From: an uncultured Lachnospiraceae bacterium
Lineage (GTDB): Bacteria > Bacillota > Clostridia > Lachnospirales > Lachnospiraceae
Direction of reading: 5' to 3'
Assembly (NCBI GenBank): GCA_905236925.1
Contig: CAJOQS010000201.1
Location: 1-6,079 of the forward strand
Length of the DNA: 6,079 nucleotides
Shown: in pieces, positions 1 to 5,539 of the stretch
Numbering within the stretch: position 1 is the first letter of the stretch
How the letters are laid out: every line of letters begins with the position of its first letter
The notes under the pieces: model-generated
The model's input: only the letters and a program-made list of their open reading frames with translations
Database searches by the model: none
What the model was told of the DNA's origin: nothing
Translations under genes and position numbers: made by a program

Positions 1-609
1 AAGGGTGCTCTTGACTCCGATGACGAGGCTCAGGTTTCACTCCTTCAGGATTATCTCAACGCAGCAGTTGACGGTTCCGGATTCGGAAAGATTACACTTG
101 AAGCAGTTGGTAACATCACCGATCGTTACGGCGATGTTCCTAAGGGTGAGTTCGCTGTAGGTTACGGCGCATGGGGCGGAGCTGTTCTCAATCCCTTCAC
201 CATCTTCCGTGTATACATGGATCCTGATTACACCGACCTTCACGAGGGCGGATGCTGGGATCCTTCAACCGAGACTCTTACCCTCAATGTTCAGGGTGAG
301 GACGTAACTCTTACCTATCAGGAGTGGTCAGGATGCCTGGCAGCTTCCGGAAAGTTCGGTAGTGTTGATCAGCAGACCAAGCTTCAGATCCTTGCAAACC
401 TTGAAGAGAACTTCATCAAGAAGTTCTACTGCATCCCTCTTGCAAGCAGCGCTGTCTGCGAGATGGTCTCCTACAAGGTTAACTACGCTACTGATGTATA
501 CAGCCTGTTCTACGTTTTCGGCGGACTTCGTCTGATGACCTATAACTACGACGATACCGAGTGGGCTGACTTTGTAGCATCTCAGAGCGGTGTTCTCAGC
601 TACGAATAA
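1..609 (+). CDS. oppA: Oligopeptide ABC transporter substrate-binding protein, C-terminal part (5'-truncated)
   Basis: The reading frame is open from the left edge to TAA at 607-609, giving the last 202 residues of a larger protein. I assign it to the extracytoplasmic peptide-binding proteins (SBP family 5, OppA/DppA type) mainly because it lies directly upstream of oppBCDF. The acidic, aromatic-rich tail supports this: a Trp/Gly-rich stretch YGAWGGAVLNPF at fragment residues 55-66, then FIKKFYCIPL (138-147), and a YNYDDTEWADFV ending (181-192) of the kind seen at the C-terminus of clostridial family members. The family is normally a lipoprotein that captures peptides outside the membrane and hands them to OppB/OppC. 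The signal peptide and lipobox would lie left of the window, so they cannot be checked. Four cysteines (85, 112, 144, 153) occur in the fragment, which is many for this family. Peptide specificity cannot be inferred. Confidence 0.82.
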   Translation, partial: KGALDSDDEAQVSLLQDYLNAAVDGSGFGKITLEAVGNITDRYGDVPKGEFAVGYGAWGGAVLNPFTIFRVYMDPDYTDLHEGGCWDPSTETLTLNVQGEDVTLTYQEWSGCLAASGKFGSVDQQTKLQILANLEENFIKKFYCIPLASSAVCEMVSYKVNYATDVYSLFYVFGGLRLMTYNYDDTEWADFVASQSGVLSYE

Positions 610-633
610 TCTTTGCCAATTGCACAAAGATGT

Positions 634-676
634 GCGCACGGAGGGGCATGTGTATTATGCCCCTCCAATTGTGCGC
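634..676 (+). terminator. GC-rich stem-loop after oppA; possible leaky terminator or mRNA-protecting hairpin
   Basis: The outer arms GCGCAC (634-639) and GTGCGC (671-676) and the inner arms GGAGGGGCAT (640-649) and ATGCCCCTCC (657-666) pair perfectly. They form a 16-bp stem around a 7-nt loop (650-656), with one 4-nt bulge AATT (667-670) on the 3' side. It begins 25 nt after the oppA stop. The downstream run is only TTTAT, so as an intrinsic terminator it would be inefficient. Such a hairpin between the binding-protein gene and the permease genes is a common way to keep binding-protein mRNA more abundant than translocator mRNA. That role is inferred; the pairing is read directly. Confidence 0.7.
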
Positions 677-686
677 TTTATCGGCA

Positions 687-708
687 GAAAAATTTAACTG
701 TATTTTTC
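687..708 (+). repeat. AT-rich inverted repeat just upstream of the candidate promoter
   Basis: GAAAAAT (687-693) and ATTTTTC (702-708) form a perfect 7-bp dyad separated by 8 nt, ending 6 bp before the candidate -35 hexamer. It could be an operator half-site pair, or simply AT-rich promoter context. I cannot match it to a named regulator. Confidence 0.35.
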
Positions 709-714
709 CGGGCA

Positions 715-742
715 TTGAAAGCCCAGCCAATAAGCCTTTAAT
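715..742 (+). promoter_or_regulatory. Candidate sigma-A promoter for oppBCDF
   Basis: A -35 box TTGAAA (715-720) and a -10 box TTTAAT (737-742) each match the consensus at 5 of 6 positions, separated by 16 bp. It lies after the post-oppA hairpin and about 55 bp before the oppB start, predicting transcription from about position 749 and a short leader containing the oppB ribosome-binding site. It would let the translocator genes be transcribed independently of read-through from oppA. Matches of this quality occur by chance in AT-rich spacers, so this is a position-supported prediction only. Confidence 0.5.
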
Positions 743-784
743 GCTTAGAAAAGCACAGTTTGATGCTTAAATGAAACGGTGGAC

Positions 785-789
785 GGAGG
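785..789 (+). promoter_or_regulatory. Ribosome-binding site that fixes the oppB start at 798
   Basis: GGAGG (785-789, within GGACGGAGG) lies 8 nt before the ATG at 798. The in-frame ATG at 771 has no purine-rich sequence ahead of it, and using it would place this Shine-Dalgarno inside the coding region. The 798 start is therefore preferred. Confidence 0.85.
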
Positions 790-797
790 TTTTTTCC

Positions 798-1763
798 ATG
801 CGAATGTTAAAATACGTGTTGAAGCGTATTGCACTGATGTTTTTTTGTCTGTTCGTCATCACGACGATCACTTTTGTCCTGATAAGGATCCTTCCCAGGG
901 AACTTCCTCTCGAAAAAGCTTCGAGAGCTGTTGTTCTTGCACGTTGGGAGGCCCTTGGCTATAACAAGCCCCTGATCATACAGTACGGGATCTACTGGAA
1001 GAATATTCTGACCGAGTGGGATTTCGGAACCAGCTGGTATATTGCGTATAACAAGCCTGCATGGGATCTGATGACCAGCCGTCTGGCACCTACTGTACTG
1101 CTTAACGTTTATTCACTGCTCTTCTCTGTACCGTTGGGCATTGCGCTGGGCGTATTTGCAGCGATCAAGAAGAACAAGTGGCAGGACAGCCTTATCAGTA
1201 CTCTGGTAATATTGTTCATTTCCGTACCCAGCTACGTATACGCGTTCCTGGTACAGTATATTTTCTATTTCAAGCTGGGGTGGCTTCCGCTGCAGCTCTA
1301 TGCCCTTGCGGATGCGGGAAATACCTATTTCTCATGGAAGATGTTCCACTCCATGATAGCACCCATCCTTGCGATCAGCTTCGGTGAGATCGCCGGTCTG
1401 TGCCGTACCACGAGAGCGGAGCTTACCGAATCGCTTACATCCGATTACATGCTCCTTGCAAGGACCAAGGGTCTTACGAGAGCTCAGGCTACAAGGCGTC
1501 ATGCCTTAAAGAACGCAATGGTGCCTATCCTTCCCGGCATCATCGCCAGCTTCCTCCTTATCATGGGCGGATCGCTCATCATCGAGCAGATCTTCTCGAT
1601 CCCCGGAGTAGGACAGCTGATGATCCGCGCGTTCAACACCTTTGACTATGATGTTTTCATGCTGGACTGCGTATTCTATACCTTTATCGGTCTGGCTGCA
1701 GGTATCGTGGTTGACTTAAGTTACGGATTCATTGATCCCAGAATCAGAATGGGGGAGAGATAA
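798..1763 (+). CDS. oppB: Oligopeptide ABC transporter permease, OppB type
   Basis: This 321-residue inner-membrane protein is one of the two subunits forming the peptide channel, and its length is normal for OppB/DppB. The N-terminus MRMLKYVLKRIALMFFCLF leads into the first membrane helix (about 11-33), followed by an external segment containing WDFGTSW (74-80). Further hydrophobic segments lie at about 99-122, 132-157, 186-203, 243-264 and 289-310. The cytoplasmic EAA-type coupling loop that docks on the ATPase is DYMLLARTKGLTRAQATRRHALKNA (about 216-240). Family landmarks IFSIPGVGQL (265-274) and YGFIDPRIR (309-317) close the protein. The start at 798 is chosen over the upstream in-frame ATG at 771 because of the well-spaced GGAGG. 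It is followed after 1 nt by oppC, which indicates translational coupling. Nothing about it is enlarged, unlike its partners. Confidence 0.93.
   Translation: MRMLKYVLKRIALMFFCLFVITTITFVLIRILPRELPLEKASRAVVLARWEALGYNKPLIIQYGIYWKNILTEWDFGTSWYIAYNKPAWDLMTSRLAPTVLLNVYSLLFSVPLGIALGVFAAIKKNKWQDSLISTLVILFISVPSYVYAFLVQYIFYFKLGWLPLQLYALADAGNTYFSWKMFHSMIAPILAISFGEIAGLCRTTRAELTESLTSDYMLLARTKGLTRAQATRRHALKNAMVPILPGIIASFLLIMGGSLIIEQIFSIPGVGQLMIRAFNTFDYDVFMLDCVFYTFIGLAAGIVVDLSYGFIDPRIRMGER
1751..1757 (+). promoter_or_regulatory. Ribosome-binding site for oppC inside the oppB 3' end
   Basis: GGGGGAG (1751-1757) sits 7 nt before the ATG at 1765 and overlaps the last codons of oppB. It selects ATG 1765 over the upstream in-frame TTG at 1732, which lies inside oppB and lacks such a site. 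Confidence 0.75.
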
Positions 1764-1764
1764 G

Positions 1765-3351
1765 ATGAGCACTGAACAGAACAAATATATAGATATTGAT
1801 CCCTCAAAGTTCCGTTTTGTCAACGAGAACGAGAAGCTTCACGATAAAAAGTTTGATGATAAGCCTATAGGCTTTTTAAAGGATGCGTGGATCCGCTTCC
1901 GCAAGAGCCATGCCGCGGTAGTCGCAGCTATCATCATCCTTCTGGTTATCGCTTTTTCGCTTATCGCACCTCTGTGCGTAAGGTCACATGACCAGAAATT
2001 CATGGTCGTAAACTATGCAAAGAACGCACCCAGGATCACGCTTCTGCGCGACATGGGCTTCAAGACCGGATATACCTCAAGAGCGTTCTCGGCAAGAAGC
2101 CTTATGAAGGCACTCTCCGTAGGTGTAGGTGCCGAGGATTACAGGAGTGAAAAGGTAAGCTTTGCCGACGCGATGGACAGCGAGTACATGCCCATCCTTG
2201 AGATTACCGACGAAATGACCACAGTCGGTGCCGATAAGACCGAAGTTACGACCTATACCGCCGATATCGAGACATATCTCGAGGTTGGCTTCCAGTACAA
2301 GAGCATTGAGCAGCAGGAGCTTCAGAGCATTCTCGACTGGGAGAAGGAGACAGGAAAGCATATCCTTTATCCTCTCGTACAGAACAACGAGTACTGCATG
2401 GATACGACCGATGCGAACTGCTGGTACAAGACCGATGCAAAGGGCAATCCCCTGAGACTGAACGAGAAAGGCACCAAGTACGTCAAGATCAAGGAGTATT
2501 CACCCGACCTCGTGCTTGAGGATAACTACAAGCGCGATGCCGAGGGCAACCCGGTCTACTACGAGTACACCGGCGGCGGAGATGTTGATACCGCACAGTA
2601 TAAGATCCGTGTTCTCTACATCAACTATTATGAATACCTGTACGGACACGAGCCCAACTATATCATGGGAACCGATGCCCAGGGCCGTGACCTGATGCTC
2701 CGACTGGCAGGCGGTGTCCGCTTAAGCCTTATGATCGCGATCATGGTTTCCGTGATCAACTTCGTTATCGGTGCTCTCTACGGTGCCGTTGAAGGTTACT
2801 ACGGCGGATGGATCGACCTCATTCTCGAGCGTATCTCGGATATCCTCTGGGATGTTCCGTTCATAGTTGTTGCCGCACTGTTCCAGATACATCTGGCTCA
2901 GAAGGTCGGACCTGTGGTTTCCCTTCTGTTCGCGTATATCTCGACAGGATGGATCGGCACAGCAAGCCTTGTGCGTCATCAGTTCTACCGCTTCAAGAAT
3001 CAGGAATATGTTATGGCGGCAAGAACCCTTGGCGCTAAGGACAGAAGAATTATCTGGAAGCATATTTTCCCTAACTCGCTCGGTACGATCATCACCGCTT
3101 CCGCGATGGTAATCCCCAGCGTAATGAAGTCCGAGAGTATGCTCAGCTACTTAGGTATTGTTAAGCTCGGTTCTGCAGACCAGACAAGTCTGGGTACACT
3201 GCTTTCCGATGCGTCCGCTATCTGGATGAACTATCCTCATCTGATGTTCTTCCCTGCGATGACGCTGTCGCTTCTGATGATCTGCTTCAATCTGTTCGGA
3301 AACGGACTGAGAGACGCATTTAACCCCGCATTGCGCGGTAGTGATGAATAA
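1765..3351 (+). CDS. oppC: Oligopeptide ABC transporter permease, OppC type, with enlarged external loop
   Basis: This 528-residue protein is the second channel subunit. OppC/DppC proteins are usually about 300 residues, so some 200 are extra. A cytoplasmic N-terminus with GFLKDAWIRFRKSHA (36-50) precedes membrane helix 1 (about 49-71). A long polar segment (72-298) follows, predicted to lie outside the membrane, and only then the family motif MGTDAQGRDLMLRLAGG (301-317). The conserved membrane core has hydrophobic segments near 318-342, 361-376, 383-402, 438-452 and 491-512. The EAA-type coupling loop is EYVMAARTLGAKDRRIIWKHIFPN (414-437). The extra loop has two close cysteines (211, 219) and a repeated YK-x-DA-x-GNP motif (221-229 and 255-263). 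The insertion is in frame with intact flanks, so this is a real architecture rather than a frameshift. The ATG at 1765 lies 1 nt after the oppB stop. Confidence 0.92.
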   Translation: MSTEQNKYIDIDPSKFRFVNENEKLHDKKFDDKPIGFLKDAWIRFRKSHAAVVAAIIILLVIAFSLIAPLCVRSHDQKFMVVNYAKNAPRITLLRDMGFKTGYTSRAFSARSLMKALSVGVGAEDYRSEKVSFADAMDSEYMPILEITDEMTTVGADKTEVTTYTADIETYLEVGFQYKSIEQQELQSILDWEKETGKHILYPLVQNNEYCMDTTDANCWYKTDAKGNPLRLNEKGTKYVKIKEYSPDLVLEDNYKRDAEGNPVYYEYTGGGDVDTAQYKIRVLYINYYEYLYGHEPNYIMGTDAQGRDLMLRLAGGVRLSLMIAIMVSVINFVIGALYGAVEGYYGGWIDLILERISDILWDVPFIVVAALFQIHLAQKVGPVVSLLFAYISTGWIGTASLVRHQFYRFKNQEYVMAARTLGAKDRRIIWKHIFPNSLGTIITASAMVIPSVMKSESMLSYLGIVKLGSADQTSLGTLLSDASAIWMNYPHLMFFPAMTLSLLMICFNLFGNGLRDAFNPALRGSDE

Positions 3352-3367
3352 GGCTGGAGATTAAGAA

Positions 3368-5539
3368 ATGGATAAAATACTTGAAGTAAAAAATTTAAAA
3401 ATTTCTTTCCGGACCAATTCGGGAATCGTTCGCGCAGTGCGTGATATTTCCTTTGATCTGGAAAGAGGTAAGACGCTTGCCATAGTAGGAGAGTCCGGTT
3501 CCGGTAAATCCGTTACCAGTAAGGCTATCCTCGGTATCCTTGCAGGAAACTCGATAATCGAGGGCGGCGAGATCTTTTACGATGGCATGGACCTCTTGAA
3601 GATCACCGAGGAGGATATGCACAAGGTCAGAGGAGACAAGATCTCCATGATCTTCCAGGATCCTCTTTCCTCGCTGAATCCTATCGTTCGTATCGGACGT
3701 CAGATCACTGAGGCCACTCTTCTTAAGAACAAGGCAAACCGTAAGGCTGCCCGCAAGCAGTTCAACGATACGCTTGCTCTCCTTCAGGAGGCTATGGTGG
3801 AGTCGGGCGCTGCTGATGCTGCAAAGGCCAAGGAGGTTTGCTCCACCTTTGACCAGTTCTGCATCAACGCGAATAAGCTTGAGCATGTCTATAACCTTGA
3901 TTTTGAGGCATGCGGCGATGCTCTTGCCAATTTGAAGGACCTGCTGTTCAAGGCAGAGAAGAACCAGAAGCAGAACGTAAAACATCTGGCCGGCGAGGTT
4001 CTTAAAAAGACCGAGAAGTTCAGGAGTGAATTCTTTGCCCGCGAGTACAGGGAGAGCCTTGCGGCTTCTGCGAAGGAGATACGCAATCTTCTTCCCCAAT
4101 ATAAGCCCACCGCGGAAAACAACCGTCTGGATTCCGCACATGAAGGTGCTTTGAAGAAGCTCGAGGAGACCCTTACAAAGATGCTCGAGCAGACCAGACC
4201 CAATTTCTTCCGTATCGGTTACTACACTCTGAAGAATCCTTCGGAGGATATATACTCGATCCCTGTGGATCAGCTGAACGAGAAGGCTCTTAAGTGCCTT
4301 GACGAGAACTTCATGCTGGAGTTCCTCGATTACATCGAGAAGGCTCTTAAGTTCAGCGCCGAGAAGTATCTTACCAGAAAGAAGGAAGCGGTCAGTGTAT
4401 TGAAGAGCCACGTTTCCTATTTCGAGGGCAGCTTCGAAATGAAGGAATCCGAGCGCCGCGCGAAGGAAATGATCAAGGCTGTCGAGAAAGCCATTGATCC
4501 CCTCGAGATCCGCAAGGACAACAGGGCATACACCTTCCACACCAGTATCGAGGACGCTATCGCAAGATATTTCCGCTTCGAGAAGGAGAATCCCAAGGAG
4601 CAGAGGCGTTTTGACAAGCAGAACGCAAAGCACGAGAAGTTAAAGGCAAGAGGCAAGAGCGTTGACTGGAAGGTTGTTCCCGCCAACATCGTTGACCTTG
4701 AGCTGTTAAAGAGCAATATCTGCAGTGTGATCAACGGCCTTATCGATGACTTCTCCAAGGCGGAGAGCAATATCGCGGCCACCGATTTCAAGGAGCTCAG
4801 GATTGAACTCGTTGATTTCTTCAAGGACCGCGCATCGAAGGTAGTTTACAAGATCACCCGTTCAATGGCCAAGGAGAACGCTATCAAGCTCATGGAGGAG
4901 GTTGGTATCTCCGAGCCCCGTATGCGTTACAATCAGTATCCCTTCGAGTTCTCCGGCGGTATGAGACAGCGTATCGTTATCGCGATCGCGCTTACCGCGG
5001 ATCCCGAGATACTTATCTGCGACGAGCCCACCACGGCTCTTGACGTTACGATCCAGGCACAGATCCTCGAGCTTATCAATGACCTTAAGCGCAAGAGGAA
5101 CCTGTCGATCATCTTCATTACGCATGACCTCGGTGTTGTTGCGAATATGGCAGATGATATTGCAGTTATGTATGCCGGAAAGATCGTTGAGCAGGGTACC
5201 GCGGGCGATATCTTCTACGATCCGAGACATCCTTATACATGGGCACTGCTTTCGTCCATGCCCGATCTTGACACCAAGGAGAAGCTCGAGTCAATACCCG
5301 GTACTCCTCCCAACATGATCTACCCTCCTGTGGGAGATGCGTTTGCCGAGAGAAACAAATACGCGATGCAGATCGATTACGAGATGCAGCCGCCTATGTT
5401 TGAGATTTCCGAGACACATAAGGCCGCAACATGGCTGCTTCATCCCAATGCTCCCAAGCTGGAGACTCCTGCCGTCATCCGCGAGCGTATTGCCCGCATG
5501 AAGGCGAAGAATAACAACGGAGGTGAAGCTAATGTCTGA
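3368..5539 (+). CDS. oppD: Oligopeptide ABC transporter ATPase, OppD type, with ~370-residue internal insertion
   Basis: This 723-residue cytoplasmic ATPase energises transport through OppB/OppC as a pair with OppF; OppD proteins are normally about 330-360 residues. All catalytic elements are present: Walker A GESGSGKS (41-48), Q-loop MIFQDPLSSLNP (94-105), signature FSGGMRQR (528-535), Walker B ILICDEPT (548-555), D-loop ALD (557-559) and H-loop ITHD with His586. The OppD/OppF C-terminal extension starts at GTPP (645-648). Q-loop to signature is about 430 residues here against roughly 65-70 in ordinary members. The excess (about 121-497) is Lys/Glu-rich and mostly helical in character, placed in the helical subdomain. 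Cysteines usual in the C-terminal region are replaced (Asp657, Asn663, Asp670, Thr688). GGAG (3356-3359) lies 8 nt before the ATG, 16 nt after oppC. An active ATPase is expected; the insertion's role is unknown. Confidence 0.93.
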   Translation: MDKILEVKNLKISFRTNSGIVRAVRDISFDLERGKTLAIVGESGSGKSVTSKAILGILAGNSIIEGGEIFYDGMDLLKITEEDMHKVRGDKISMIFQDPLSSLNPIVRIGRQITEATLLKNKANRKAARKQFNDTLALLQEAMVESGAADAAKAKEVCSTFDQFCINANKLEHVYNLDFEACGDALANLKDLLFKAEKNQKQNVKHLAGEVLKKTEKFRSEFFAREYRESLAASAKEIRNLLPQYKPTAENNRLDSAHEGALKKLEETLTKMLEQTRPNFFRIGYYTLKNPSEDIYSIPVDQLNEKALKCLDENFMLEFLDYIEKALKFSAEKYLTRKKEAVSVLKSHVSYFEGSFEMKESERRAKEMIKAVEKAIDPLEIRKDNRAYTFHTSIEDAIARYFRFEKENPKEQRRFDKQNAKHEKLKARGKSVDWKVVPANIVDLELLKSNICSVINGLIDDFSKAESNIAATDFKELRIELVDFFKDRASKVVYKITRSMAKENAIKLMEEVGISEPRMRYNQYPFEFSGGMRQRIVIAIALTADPEILICDEPTTALDVTIQAQILELINDLKRKRNLSIIFITHDLGVVANMADDIAVMYAGKIVEQGTAGDIFYDPRHPYTWALLSSMPDLDTKEKLESIPGTPPNMIYPPVGDAFAERNKYAMQIDYEMQPPMFEISETHKAATWLLHPNAPKLETPAVIRERIARMKAKNNNGGEANV
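3728..4858 (+). other. Unassigned helical insertion domain within OppD (residues ~121-497)
   Basis: This in-frame segment separates the Q-loop half of the ATPase from its signature half. The left boundary is placed after ITEATLLK (113-120), the right one before ENAIKLMEEVGISEP (503-517), where normal family sequence resumes; both are good to about 15 residues. It is rich in Lys, Glu, Leu and Ala, with long stretches lacking Pro and Gly (for example 125-140 and 187-240). A more mixed part (278-302, NFFRIGYYTLKNPSEDIYSI) follows, then a very basic/acidic stretch (404-430) and further helical sequence (441-494). I recognise no named domain, catalytic motif or metal site in it. It has no stop codon, and its codon preferences (AAG, GAG, CTT) look like those of the flanking gene. 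Confidence 0.75.
5519..5526 (+). promoter_or_regulatory. Strong ribosome-binding site for oppF inside oppD
   Basis: GGAGGTGA (5519-5526) is a near-ideal anti-16S match located in the last codons of oppD, 5 nt before the oppF ATG at 5532. With the 8-nt overlap of the two genes it implies coupled translation of the two ATPases. Confidence 0.85.

Noticed and set aside
328..639. Minus-strand open frame opposite oppA
   Set aside because: It is antisense to the oppA coding frame, and its product shows no recognisable motif.
702..716. CodY-like box overlapping the oppB -35 region
   Set aside because: Aligned to AATTTTCWGAAAATT it matches only about 10 of 15 positions, with most mismatches in the second half. 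That is too weak to call, although CodY commonly controls peptide uptake in Firmicutes.
741..774. Leader peptides in the oppB leader (MLRKAQFDA from 741, MLK from 763)
   Set aside because: Neither start has a Shine-Dalgarno sequence, and the first overlaps the predicted -10 box and transcription start.
771..797. Longer OppB N-terminus starting at ATG 771
   Set aside because: There is no ribosome-binding site before 771, while GGAGG at 785-789 is ideally placed for ATG 798, and the residues gained (MKRWTEVFS) do not resemble an OppB start.
3395..4633. Long open frame on the minus strand opposite oppD (412 codons)
   Set aside because: It mirrors the well-supported oppD frame. Its leucine/valine-rich translation is what the complement of Lys/Glu-rich codons produces, and it has no recognisable family features.
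3728..4858. Intein or intron interrupting oppD
   Set aside because: The frame is open throughout. The junctions show no Cys/Ser/Thr start with an HN-plus-nucleophile end, the insertion is not at the Walker A hot spot, and no homing-endonuclease or ribozyme-like sequence is visible.
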